Shown here piece by piece: positions 49,930 through 61,984 of a stretch of 64,000 nucleotides of DNA (positions within the stretch are counted from its first letter, which is position 1; every line of letters begins with the position of its first letter). This DNA comes from Phlegmacium glaucopus (lineage: Eukaryota > Basidiomycota > Agaricomycetes > Agaricales > Cortinariaceae), in contig MU130379.1 in the NCBI GenBank assembly GCA_015039465.1, positions 1 to 64,000 of the forward strand. The letters are read 5' to 3'. The notes below the pieces were generated by a model. That model searched no databases and was not told where the DNA came from. It was given only the letters and a program-made list of their open reading frames with translations. Both the position numbers and the translations under genes were made by a program.

Positions 49930-52900
49930 ATGGCCATGTTATCCAACCTCAAGAATTCTTCAATTATAGGAGGCACTTTTAATGCTGCGCAAAGAGATCT
50001 CCACGCCCATAATAATACATACATTAGTAATAGTACAAGCGAAGGCCGTAAAGGTGAGCATTATAACTCATCGACAGTACTCTAAGTATTCACGAAACTC
50101 TCTACCTATCCATACTACGACTAGGCATGGAGTTACTCAGCAGTTCTATTTCCCCAGGCGCTTTCCACAATTCTTCCGAAAGATACGATCCTCCAAAATG
50201 TCACCCCTCCACTCGTGTCGCCGTTCTCCAACACATCATGGCCTGGATAAACGATCTACAAAAATTATTCTTCTTCATGTGGCTCTACGGTCCTGCTGGC
50301 GCAGGTAAATCTGCCATCGCACAGTCTATTGCTGAATTGTGCTACGATGCAAAAATTCTGGCCGCCAGTTTCTTCTTTTCTCGCACAGCTGTGGGTCGCA
50401 ATGATGAATCCCGTCTCATCCCTACCCTTGTATATCAACTCTGTTTGTCTATGCCCGCTATTCGCAAGTATGTGGAAGATACAATTGAGCGAGACCCATT
50501 GGTCCTTTCCCGTTCACTGGAGGCACAGATTCGCAGTTTGGTGGCTGAGCCTATACGCCGCGCGTTGTTGGATGAGAAGGATGCAATGTCCCTTCGTTCA
50601 GGTCCAAAAGTCATCATCATTGACGGTCTTGATGAATGCGGCACAGCAAAATCCCAACGCTACGTCCTATCAATCCTTGCTATAGCCGTTCAACAGATTC
50701 CTTTACCGATATCGTTCCTGGTTACCAGCCGTCCTGAACAGATAATCCAAGACGCCTTCAATATGGAACCCTTAGATTCAATGACGAGAAAGTTGGCGTT
50801 AGATGATTCTTTTGATCCCGATAAGGATATCAAGCTGTTTTTCCAATTAAAATTTGACGCAATCAAGCGGAATCATCCCTTACGCAACCTCCTTCATCCG
50901 AGATGGCCGTCAGATTCTCAGCTCACTCGCCTTGTACAAAAGTCATCTGGACAGTTCATTTACGCCTCTACTGTCTTGAAATATCTTGACTCCCCTCATC
51001 GCCGACCTACTGACGCACTAGATATTATCTTCGGTCTTTCCAATCCTGGGGTCGATACCCCATTTGCCGAACTGGATGCGCTCTACACTCATATATTCTC
51101 GAATGTCAAAAATATCGATAAAGCATTGGAGATCTTAAGTTTGCTCTTGCTGAAACAGACCGAGATGCCGTTAACTCCCCGACTGCTTGAAAACCTTTTC
51201 TTCCTCCGTTACGGAGATCTCTATATCATATTCAGTGACTTACAGTCCATCATGGACGTCCCAGCGCCTGGCACCGATAGGGATTCCTCTGAGATCCGCA
51301 TCTATCATGCTTCATTGGGGGATTTTCTTTTGGATAAATTACGATCGGCGAAGCTCTACATTGATGCAGGTAATGCACACGCAACTTTAACGGGGTACTT
51401 CTTAAAGCATTTTTCGAAGACGGATTTCTCCATTGAAGGTCAAATTTTCAACAAATAACTTATCCTCCTATCATACTCATATTTCTACTAGCTACGACTC
51501 TATACTTTGCTCAAGCATTTACAACTCACTGCCGACTTTCTTCTCCAACACCTGAACTGCTGGATGGCATCTATGAATTTGATCTTTATCACTTTCTGAC
51601 CACCTTTCACTCAGTGATACCAGGTGACCTGAAGGTTGCTAATGTATTTGATTGGCTCAAAAAACATGTATGTAATTGCTTCACATTTTCAGATATTACT
51701 GATAGAGAAATGTGATCCAAATTAATATAGTCACAAAACAGTTCTTCTGGAAAAGATCTGTATTCTCATCATCTTCTTTCATTGGATGAGTATCTGAAGT
51801 CTAAACTTGTGTTTTCCATGACTCAGTCAAATGGGTCAACTCTGGTGCAAGCCACACAACTGCTGGTATCTGCCATGGTGCTTCCTAAATTCCCTTATTA
51901 TTGTGGTCACATTCAGGATGCTCTGAGAATTCATTTGGATCTAGCTCCTTCCAATGCATGGACCTGGACCAGTGATTATTCTCTTCATGCATTTGTACAA
52001 GAATATCACCACTTCATATTGGAATTCTTGGGTGATCCTACACGTTCTATAGACTTTTATGTTGATGGCAATATATTTGCAACTCTTGCAACACTATTTG
52101 CCAAAATTCTTTTTGGACCTTCTGTGTATGTTTTACCTTTATCACTTAGAGGTCTCTTTCTATATATTAACCACCTTGAATTCTTATTAGGCCTGGGGTT
52201 TATTCCAATACTGCATCACAAGCTTTTGAGCAACTTCTTTATGAAGATGACACAGATCAACTTTTAAGATGTATTTTTTCATGCCTTCCAGATTGCCTTC
52301 TCAAGGCATCTCCATCAAAGGACCTTGCATTGTTCTTACAAAATCAAAAAATTCCTTGCTTTTTGCAAGATAATCTGTTTGATGGTCACAGTTCAGAACC
52401 AACTGTTGCAGCAATAAAAGCTTATATCTTGGTTTGTTTATTTGCCCCCTGTATTCATTTTAATACTGAACCTTCTATAGAGATGTAATGTCTCTGAAGT
52501 TCCAGAGAATTTGATGATGGATGAATCAGATCAAGAAGCTGGACTTGTAAGATTTTCTTCTTATATTTAAATCTAACAGAGGCAGATGATGAGCTCAAGA
52601 GAACAGAACTTGAGATTCAATGGTTGGCTACCAAGGAAGACACAGAAAGAATCAAACATACACATTTGGAAGCCCAAGAGATTGCTGAGGATGCACTAGA
52701 GAAACACCTCAAGAAGATGAAGGAGGCAGTCAAGAGGAAGGAGGCAAGAAGGAGGCCAGAGGAGGCAAGAAGGAGGGAGGAGGAGGCAAGAAGGAGGGAG
52801 GAGGCAAAAAGGAGGGAGGAGGCAAGAAAGGAGGAGGCAAGAAAGGAGGAGGAAGCCCAGCACAAGCAGTTGGAGGCCAAGAGGAATGATGAGGCCAAGA

Positions 52901-53601
52901 AGAAAGTGGCAGAGACAAAGGGAGGGGAAGAGGCGAAAAGGGAGGAAGACATTGTGAAGTGTAAACTACAAGCAGAGGAGGTGAAGTGCAAGGCGGGCGA
53001 ACCTGCAAAGGAGAATTCAAGACAAGAGGAAGCTAGACTGGAAGGCTTCCGTCGCGAACAAGAGGAGAAACGTCTGCAGGACGAGAGTCAGCACCTTGAT
53101 GACATGTTGCTTGACCTGGATCCAAAATTTGTGGATCCAAAGCTGATGGAAGAGCAATATAAAGTCTTATGTGTCAGTAACGACAACACCTGGTCAAGTC
53201 CCTCCTATCTCTCTGGCATATCAAGGACACCTCGGTTCGTTCCTGAAAGAAGTGCCAGTCCATCCAGTGGGGGTGCCGGCGCAGCACCGGCCTGGGGTCC
53301 CTCAATCAAACCGACTGCTTCTCCTTCTCCTGCTGCCAACCACTCGTCAGCTAGCGCACCAACAGGAAACCCAAGGACCGCTGGAACACCAGTACTGGCA
53401 TATCCTATGAGCAGCCCACCTCATACTGCCTCTTTATCAGAAGCCGAACGAACGCGTAAACAACAAGAGTTTGTTGAAAGTCAACAAGAGCAGTTCCGTC
53501 GTACACAAGAGAAATTGGAAGCGGAAAGAGAGCTCAAGTCTTCAGGTAGACCGCTCTCGAGCATCAACAGGAAAATTAAGGATTGGTTCCGTCAGCTCTA
53601 G
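49930..53601 (+). CDS. NACHT-domain STAND NTPase with C-terminal charged coiled coil, unit C (full length)
   Basis: Exons 49930-50053, 50125-51438, 51492-51667, 51731-52125, 52191-52431, 52481-52546, 52582-53601; all phases fit (1111 residues). Leader with GGTFNAAQRD; ISPGAFHNSSERYDPPKCHP; Walker A GPAGAGKS (about 97-104); Walker B VIIIDGLDECG (about 204-214); then SPTPELLDGIYEFDLYHFL and LEFLGDPTRS. The short exon 6 reads RCNVSEVPENLMMDESDQEA and leads into exon 7, whose first 160 residues are a long Glu/Arg/Lys helix (EARRREEEARRREEAKRRE, a coiled coil or single helix), followed by a Ser/Pro/Ala-rich stretch and SLSEAERTRKQQEF. It is the reference copy for the shortened A and B genes. Role inferred: NLR-like signalling NTPase. 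Confidence 0.85.
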
Positions 53602-53690
53602 AACATATCCAAGCAGCTCGCCTCATACTGCCTCTTGCTCAGAGACCGAAAGAACACGTAAACAACAAGAGAAGATGAGGATGCGCTGAA
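53602..53690 (+). repeat. Second copy of the C-terminal Ser-Pro-Glu-Arg block after NACHT C
   Basis: Reads SSSPHTASCSETERTRKQQE in the +1 frame, a diverged repeat of PMSSPPHTASLSEAERTRKQ encoded at 53407-53470. It lies just after the stop, so it is either a relic of a longer tail or reached by a frameshift. Confidence 0.6.
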
Positions 53691-54117
53691 AACAAGGACC
53701 TCTTTGTCATTTCGTGTAGTATCCACCCCTTCAGTCTATTTTTTGGAGACTGAGGTTAGTACCTTACATTTCTTCATCCTTATGAGGATTGTCGACAATA
53801 AGTAGTTGTACTTTGTTCTATACAACCCTTAAGTTGCATTGAACACTTGACTGGTGGTTCTGCTCAAGCACGTGATCAATCGATTTCAAACTGGGCGACA
53901 GGTGGTGGGTTCGTACTTAATACTACATTATTACTATTACTAGTACATATGTAGTCAATTGAACGTTTCATCATTCCAATCCAGCCGCTTGACTCTATTA
54001 CCAGTGTTCAAGGCATTCAACATCCAGCTTTACGTGAACCGTACACGGGTTTAGTGCTCTGCCTGCTTGCATACATCTCTTGAGCCAGCGCGGCCCAGCG
54101 GCAAGTAGCTATTAACC
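53691..54117. other. Spacer downstream of the NACHT/F-box cassettes
   Basis: 3' flank of NACHT C and promoter of the next gene. Nothing recognisable. Confidence 0.4.
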
Positions 54118-55813
54118 ATGCTAACTTCAAATTTATATCTCAAAAAAAGTTCAAACCACAGGACATATCTTGATTTACAACGATACATGCATCAAGCACT
54201 TCAGAAAATCGATATTCTTCACGAGATATTTGGTCATTTAACATGGCAAGATCCTGGGGATACTGACCATGAGCTCCAACATCGACAGCGTCCAATGGTT
54301 CCATCGACACTATTGAGCTGTGCGCTCACTTGCCAAGCGTTCCGAGAACCTGCTCTGGACAAATTATGGTGGAGATTAGACAACATCGTTTTTCTGTTCA
54401 AACTTCTTCCGTCCCTCCAACAATTCATCCAGAGACAATATGTGTGTGATCTGCTCTTCTCACTTGATAATCTTGAATTCTGATAAAGCATAGTACCTCG
54501 ATGGTCCCATCGCGGATGCCGACTGGAAAGTATTCGATAGATACGCGAGACGCGTTTATGTACTCCACGACAACCCTGGAGAAGTGATAGACGCTTCAGT
54601 ATTCATTCAAATTTCTCAAGGAAGAAAAGACAGGCCTTTCTTGCCCTCGCTCCGATACCTATACACCACACGTGCTGATTCCAATATCCTGGCCTTTCTT
54701 TTACCATCTCTCCGTTGGTTTTATTGTCACCCTCCGCCGATGGACCATGGCTTCTACCCTTCGAATTGGGCGTTGATTAGCGGACTAGCCCAAGTAGCGC
54801 CAGGCCTACAATCTCTTATCCTACATCTGCCCCTCTCCAAATCATGTTTGGACTCCCTTATCGATTTCAAGTCTCTCAGACACTTGTCGCTCTGTCACGG
54901 TCGAACTGGGAGTTTAGTCGATGCTGATTTTTTTGCCAAAATATCAAGCTTGGAAAATCTCGCTTCATTACGCCTAGCAGGCCTCGCAAATTTTACGCTC
55001 AGTCGTTACTCATCTGTCTCCCCCTATTTCCCAACACTTGAAGCCCTGACAGTTTCATCTAAACTCGGCCAAATGATTCCGTTACTTCGTATTGCGAAGT
55101 TTCAGCAGCTGAAGTCCCTCTCTTATACTGAGGAAGTAGATTATACCACTGCCATCGCTCCTGTCCCCCCTTATCCAGCCGATATGCAAAATTGGCAGAT
55201 CTTTTTTCAACTACTATGTCAAAATGCGAACGAATTCTTGGAGAGTCTCACTATCGGCCGCGCAGTCGCTATCGGTCCTGGGCCTCAACACGTACATACA
55301 GTTGGTGTACACGGAGTATCCGCTTTCCCAGATCTCTTCCAACTCAAGCTCAGAAAGTTCATTATCTCATCTCACCTCTTTGTTTCGTTGTCAAATCTCG
55401 ATGTTCAATATTTCGCCGATGCTTGGCCTACACTCCAGGTCCTGCATCTCACGACATGCTATATTGGAACGGACTTTCACGCTCTAATCGAAGTCGCAAA
55501 ACATCTTCCTCTTCTCGATGAGCTTCATCTGCCAATTAATGCTCAATCTTTGCCATCCTTCGACACTATACCACTACTTTCGCATCCTCTTCGATCTCTG
55601 AATGTAATGTCATCTCTTGTTAAGGATGCCTCAACCTTCGCTCGTTGTGTAGACAGACTTTTTCCGAATCTCAAGACATTTCAGGGTGGTGGATCTTGCT
55701 TGATGCTCTGGGATCAGGTGAAGGTGCTCATTCCCTACTTTCAAGGGGCAAGGCAGGACGCTAGATTGAGGCTATGTCAGGACGTCAAATCGAGGATAAG
55801 CGCTCGAAAGTAG
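54118..55813 (+). CDS. F-box / LRR-like protein, not part of the cassette family
   Basis: Two exons, 54118-54441 and 54494-55813, joined by a 52 base intron (donor GTGTGT, acceptor GCATAG), 547 residues. The F-box-like start IDILHEIFGHL, CALTCQAFREPALDKLWWRL, then LKLLPSLQQF and, right after the junction, YLDGPIADADWKVFDRYARR match a large agaricomycete F-box family. Leucine-rich segments follow (LQSLILHLPLSKSCLDSL, LRHLSLCHG, LASLRLAGLANFTLS, LQVLHLTTCYIG). It differs in sequence from the 35762 F-box gene. Likely an SCF substrate adaptor; target unknown. Confidence 0.85.
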
Positions 55814-57015
55814 GTGTTGAAAATTTTCGGTAAGATTTTGACTTTCAAAGCTCAGCGAGTCGCTTTCTAACTATAATTGCTCCGTCAGACTTTGCTTAGG
55901 ATATTGGGCTCTTTTTGATACTATGTCCTTCCAGGAGTTTTGAATTCTTTTTTGATTGTGAAGCTTATGTGCCACACAATTTCAATGAAAATTATGCTAT
56001 AAAAAGGTTATGAAATGTCTTATGCTATACTACTTTTTATTTTGCTTCTAGTTCGGGGTTTCCAATGAACATAGGTCGAACTTGAAGTTTGCATTGAATG
56101 CCTATTTCTTTCTTTTACTAAATTTGAGAATGTCAAGTTCTGCTTACAGGTGAGTTTGAGATTTCCAAGAATTATCGCTCCTGCATAAAAAACATTGAAT
56201 ATAACATGAGTACCGTAACCATATGCATCAGAGCCTTCTGGCATTTGGATTCATTTGTACCTGGAAATGAACCTGCATGTGCTTGTTTTTCCGGGGTCCT
56301 GGTGTAGTACCCGTGGATTTGGCCAAATTAACAGGGTCGATGTGTTTTTCCGTACTATTCATTGTCTTATGACATTTATGATTCTGCAGACTGAGCTCCA
56401 AGTCAGACTGGTACTTGTAATAATAATAATACAAATAGTATCTGTGTAGTCCCGCCAACGTTTCTGCTACATCCAGAAACATGCACGCGCGAGGCTTTTT
56501 GGGCGGGACATGTGTGGGTCAACCGTGACGGCGCATGTACCTTACATACAGCGTGCAACGAGGGAAGCTGACTTTAATTTGAATTAGCCGAGAGTGGCTG
56601 ACGGCAGAAATTAATATACGTATATATAAGAGGCCTATGTACATTGTTGTAGAGAAGAAGAGCCACTGTGCGGAATGACTCAATGATATTAGCCATATTC
56701 TATGCGGCTATGCTAACAGGTTACCCTGGTACATATTAAAAACAGGATTGTCCTTGTGGCTATTATTATTTGAAAAAAAATCGGATCCAACCCCATCGGA
56801 TATTATCTGTTACCACCACCACCACCGGCGCAGCAGCAGCAGCAGCACATCCTGAAGATTGCCTTAGGTCCGACATATTTTATTTTAAAAACCTCCTAAA
56901 GTGGCATTGGGCGGAAATTCGGAAGATCCTTGAGGTTGATAGTTGATCTGCCATTGGCCCGCACATTCCAAGGCCACCAGTGATCACCGTTTACAACGAC
57001 GACGAGCGCCATTGA
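55814..57015. other. Intergenic region before the FHA-RING gene
   Basis: AT-rich, with a short ACC/CAG microsatellite near 56812-56848. Small frames at 56020-56482 are not supported. It probably contains the promoter and leader of the 57016 gene. Confidence 0.4.
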
Positions 57016-58837
57016 ATGGAAGGACATTTGCACCCCGGGACAGAATCGCCGCCGTCGAGAACTACTATTTTAGGGTCCTTTCTACGCGGAAGGCCTAGAA
57101 ATTCCTCACAGTCCCATATCCAACTCAATACTGACGTTCACCATCCGTTATCGGACCTTTCTCCGGCTACCCCTCAACAACCCCCTTCACCAGTCCCACA
57201 AAGTTCGAATCGACGACGACCAGGAGTACCCTCCGGTTTAATGACCAACAACAACAACAATATCAACACATCAGGCTTGGGAATTACATCTATGCTTAGA
57301 CGAAGAAGATCAGCTGGGAATGTTTCTGCTCCAGTGCCTGCACCTCAACTTATCACAACATCCGCAACAGCAGCAGCAGCTCTCAGTCTTGGAACTTTCA
57401 CAAATCGACCAACTCAATTACCCGCTGGTGCCACCACAACAGCAATCACCCCTGCCACCACTTCAAACCATAATGCTTCCCATCGTATTCGACTCGTCCC
57501 ACACTTAGATACTCGTCGTTCTTTGAGGTTCGATGCTATCAGTCGGGATCTCAAGGAAGGTGATCCTTCCCTGCGAATTGGGCGTTTTACAGACCGCTCG
57601 GGCATGGGGCTAGCAGCCGTCAACGCTCTTGGTTCCAACAAGTTGGCTTTCAAATCCAAAGTCGTCTCTCGTGCCCACGCTGAGATATGGGTCGAGAGTG
57701 GTGGCAGATTCTTTGTCAAGGATACAAAGAGCAGTTCTGGAACGTTTCTAAACCATGTCAGGCTTAGCCTCGCCAACACCGAATCCAAGCCTTTCCAAAT
57801 CAAAGATGGCGATATTCTACAGCTTGGAGTGGACTACCAAGGAGGGACGGAAGATATTTACAAGAGTGTCAAGATCAAAATCGAGGTTGGCAGGGAGTGG
57901 CAAGCTTCTGCCAATGCCTTCAAGTATGTATCCTTGGTTCTCTATTCTTCCCTCCTTTTTTAATATGGTTTTAGCACGAATGCCTTGAAGAACCTCAAGA
58001 CTCTCGCTCTTCCCCTATCCAACGGAAAGCAGCCGATTAAAACCATCACACTGCCTGCTCAGGGCAAATCACAGATACCAGATTGTTGCATCTGTGAGTA
58101 TTTCTTTTTGAGCTGGCGATCAACCTATCTCGTACTATGAACTAACGCCTATCATCTCTCCAGGTCTATTTAGTGTTACAATCCGCCAAGCACTGTTTAT
58201 TGCCCCCTGTTCTCATACATTCCACTACAAATGTATTCGACCGTTACTCGAATCCCACCACCCTGCCTTTTCCTGTCCCCTCTGCCGAACCTTTGCCGAC
58301 CTCGAAGAGGACGTCGAAGTGGAGGTCGAATATGAAGAAGAAGCAGAATTAAACGAAATATTGGGTGCTTTCGACAAAGATATCGCTGTTGGGGAAGACG
58401 ATATAGATATTGATATAGAAGCTTCTGACGACCAGGGCCATGATCGTCGCCCCCATGATCATCAGCCACATGATGGTGTGTTGGACGATGTCCCTCGTTC
58501 CCGATCAAATTCAGGGTTGGGGTTACGTGTTGCGGAGAGGGAAGCTGGGGCTGAGACGGAGGTGGAGGGTGATGGGTCGGGTTTGGGTGTTGTTTCTAGA
58601 TTGCGAGGACGAAGAACTGCTCCGGGTGGTGCCGGTGGTGGGAGTGGTAGTGGAGATAGGGCATCTCCATTAGCTGACCCCACAGATGAACTAGATGAAG
58701 GGATGGTAATGGATGTCTCACAATCCGCTCCTCCTGGAGGAGAGATGGGTATGGGCGGTGTAGGAAATGTTGTAGGAGATGTGGATGAGGTTATGGATAT
58801 GGATGGGACAGTTGGTGCTGGTAAACGAAAACGTTGA
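57016..58837 (+). CDS. dma1: FHA-RING E3 ubiquitin ligase, Dma1 type
   Basis: Three exons, 57016-57923, 57975-58093, 58164-58837 (566 residues). A Ser/Pro/Asn-rich N-terminus is followed by an FHA domain (about 157-290) with LRIGRFTDR, the phosphothreonine-binding core KSKVVSRAHAEIW, and DTKSSSGTFLNHVRL. A RING-H2 finger follows at the second intron: C340, C343, C358, H360, H363, C366, C380, C383 (CSHTFHYKC, CPLC). The C-terminal part is acidic, then Gly-rich, ending GKRKR. The FHA-then-RING order is that of Dma1/Dma2, checkpoint ligases acting on septin and septation signalling in yeasts; that function is carried over from the family. No defect seen. Confidence 0.9.
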
Positions 58838-59786
58838 GCGATTTCCTTTGTCAATACCTCTAGTCCTTACCTCTTCTCTCTATCCTCTTTCATTCCCAGC
58901 ACTCTTTGGGATCCTCTAAATTTCCTCGGCTCCTGGGTTTCCTTTCCTTTCCTATGTATGTCTCTTTTCCTAGTCTTTGTATCCATCCAGGATGTGCGAT
59001 CTACTATCAAGCTCCGCCAGCCATTCACTGTACCCGTGTACTTTAGAAGGAAAGGACTCTTATCTCCAACTACCCATCAAACTTGTTTCTTTTCTTTACT
59101 ACTTAAGGGTGACCTATAATCAAACCGCCACCACTGGTTCCAGGGGCGATGGCTGTCGTTATATTTATATCATTCTTCTGAGGTTCCTTTTTTCCCCTGT
59201 TACATATCCTGTTTTTATATTTCCCTTTTTCCTTTTCCTTTTTTTAAGTATAAAATACCGTACCCGAGGTACCTTCCTTTTAATCCAATCCCCAACATGA
59301 GATATGTCTTTTTTTTCCATTTTGTCCCTGCAAATCCATACCTACCAGCCTGTACTGCAATTCTTTCCATCCTTCCTCAGGACAACGAATGATATACTGA
59401 TCCTCGTTATGTAACAACCAACGTTAACTGGTTCAAATATAGATGGGTTAATTCTTCACTTTTACTGGGTGCATTTTACAACATAAGTATAATTCACTGC
59501 CGGTTTCTTGTACTTTTTATTATTACCATAGGTTGATATGCCCTCATACTCACATTGTTGTTTTTGTTTCCATGGATTAAACTGACTAGCGTAGATTTGT
59601 AGTACTTCCACTTGACATCCACGAAACCAACTACATAGACCGACCTTCATATGCATCGTGGATTACTTTCATGGGTGCTGTGATTGGCTGATCAATGTCA
59701 TCGGTTATTTGTGCCAGCCTTCCGGTATCACGCGACCTGGACCCGAAACTTGGTCGCCTGTCAACAGTGTCTCTCCTTCCTCAACC
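58838..59786. other. Intergenic region between dma1 and SDH2
   Basis: 3' flank of dma1 and promoter of SDH2, with several T-rich tracts. No gene recognised. Confidence 0.4.
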
Positions 59787-61178
59787 ATGCAAACTCTTCT
59801 AGCAGCTACCAGAAGTACCCCACTCGCCCTAGGGAAACGCGCATTCGCATCATCTGCGCGGTCATGGCAAGCTGTACCCCAACAAAAGCCCGTCTTGATG
59901 AAAGAGTTCAAGATATATCGCTGGGTTGCGTACCATTGATATGTCTCTCTTATTAACATATATAATCTAATTGGATTGTGTGTGTACAGAATCCCGATGA
60001 GCCCGACAAAAAGCCGTCATTACAAGCCTACCAGCTTGATCTCAATCAGACAGGCCCTATGGTAAGTTGGCCCAAAACTTTTCCTCTTATTTCCTGCAGT
60101 AATTAATCTATATACATAGATTCTAGATGCTCTCATAAAAATCAAGAATGAAGTTGATCCAACTCTTACCTTTCGTCGTTCTTGCCGTGAGGGTATCTGC
60201 GGCTCTTGCGCTATGAACATCGATGGACAGAATACCCTCGCCTGTCTCTGCAGAATCGACCGCGACGGGGGCAAGAACACCAAGATTTACCCTTTGCCTC
60301 ATAGTTCGTATTCGGTTTCCGTATTAGGCACACACTAGTTGACGTTTACCCGTTTTGCCTTTAGTGTATGTCGTTAAGGACCTCGTCCCAGACATGACTC
60401 TCTTCTACAAACAATACAAATCCATTCAACCTTGGCTACAGAACGACAACCCCCCGGAGAAAGGCACGCCATACCCCTCCCTCCTCCTCTCATTCCCTTA
60501 GTCTAAACTTCTGTAGGCGAGTTCCTCCAATCACCGGAAGACCGTCGCAAACTCGATGGCATGTACGAATGCATTCTCTGTGCCTGCTGTTCCACTTCTT
60601 GCCCATCCTATTGGTGGAACCAGGACGAATATCTGGGCCCTGCAACGTTGATGCAGGCTTATAGGTGGATTGCTGATTCTCGGGTTAGTCCCGTTTTCAT
60701 TTTTTCTGCCTACCCTGTCAAGGATAAATCGACACTGGCTAACTATTTGCGTCATCTCTCTCTCCACTCTTGTGTCATTTTATCCATGGAACCTGAACGT
60801 ACTATGAACTCCTTTATTCTTATAGGACACACATGGCGCCGAGAGGAAGGAGAAACTCCAGAACGAGATGAGCTTGTATAGATGTCATACCATCTTCAAT
60901 TGTGCGTTGATTTCTTTTTCTCTGGACTGACTCCGCTGATAATAAACTTGTCTACTTCTCTTTGTTCCTTCTCGTGCTTTTCCCTCTATCTCTGGCATAA
61001 TACACCGTCCTTCCACTATACGATCCCTTAACCTGCATGTCGTTGATGATACTCTGGTCCCGATGACAACGATCACGTGATGTCTTCGCGAAAATCAATA
61101 GGCTCCCGGACCTGTCCCAAAGGTCTCAATCCTGCTGCTGCTATCGCCAAGATCAAACTGGAGCTCGCTGCTGAATAA
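59787..61178 (+). CDS. SDH2: Succinate dehydrogenase iron-sulfur subunit (complex II)
   Basis: Seven exons: 59787-59924, 59990-60061, 60120-60303, 60365-60463, 60517-60683, 60826-60901, 61102-61178 (270 residues). A basic, Ser-rich mitochondrial presequence ([13 protein letters not shown]) precedes the mature protein. Cluster ligands are all present: 2Fe-2S Cys 92, 97, 100, 112 (CREGICGSC), then [16 protein letters not shown] (Cys 183, 186, 189, 193), and CHTIFNC with RTCPKGLNP (Cys 240, 246, 250) for the 4Fe-4S and 3Fe-4S centres. The quinone-site His after Cys 240 is the usual residue. It passes electrons from the flavoprotein to ubiquinone in the inner mitochondrial membrane. Intron 4 begins with GC rather than GT; the last intron is 200 bases, long for this genome. 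Confidence 0.97.
60464..60516 (+). other. GC-AG intron 4 of SDH2
   Basis: The donor reads AAAG-GCACGC and the acceptor CTGTAG. There is no GT in a position that keeps the frame, and removal gives [20 protein letters not shown], the conserved sequence. Confidence 0.85.
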
Positions 61179-61984
61179 TTGAATCCTATGTCAATTCCCC
61201 AGATAGTCAGGGTATCAGTGTACAGGCAGTGAGTATTGTACTTGGATGCGAGTGAGGGGTTGGGTTGGGTGGAATGTGTACATAATTTTAATCAGAGACA
61301 AAATAGAAAGCATCCATTTTATCTTTGTAGAAATGAGGTCTCTCTCTCTCGTGCATCTAGACTCAGATGCCCTGAACTACATAGTGTTGCCATTTAGGTA
61401 GCTTTTTCCTTCTGTTTGGTCGCAATTGAGGGACAGAGTCTGATTGTCAGACTGGCAGACTTCAGAAGGACCCGTTTTGGCTGTTTTTTGTACGATATCG
61501 ATGTTGCTTGTGGAGTCGATGATATTAGGTATAATATCCGACCATAATAATGCCCTACTGAGCAAACAAAGCTTCCACAACCGAATCATTCACTGCCTCA
61601 TGAGATCCACCAACCATGCATGTAATTCTCCCTGTGGATCGAAATCATATCTCTATGCATTTTTGAATCAATAAGATTAGGAAAAGAGGTATGACATTTT
61701 AACCCAAACCTTGAGGTAGTCCATCGCCCCAAACCTTGAGGTAGTCCATCGCCCCAGAACAAAATCCTCCTGGTGGTCTCCATTCAGGTTTGATCTTCGG
61801 GAGTAGGTAGTACAGCGTCCAGAGCCCGACCAAGATCTTCTTACTGGAATATGCATGCGAGAACCAGCAGGCGAAGTCCATTGGTACTACGATTGGCCTA
61901 TGGCGGTGTACTCGAGTCTTACAATGCATAAGCCGCAGCTTCGGTACCGCTTATATAATACGTTCTCATCGTTATACTTCGAAC
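61179..61984. other. Intergenic region with a short direct repeat
   Basis: Contains a perfect 25 base tandem duplication, 61706-61730 and 61731-61755 (AAACCTTGAGGTAGTCCATC followed by GCCCC). No gene recognised. Confidence 0.5.

Noticed and set aside
52730..53020. Minus-strand Pro/Ser-rich frame opposite NACHT C exon 7
   Set aside because: Antisense of the GA-rich coiled-coil repeat.
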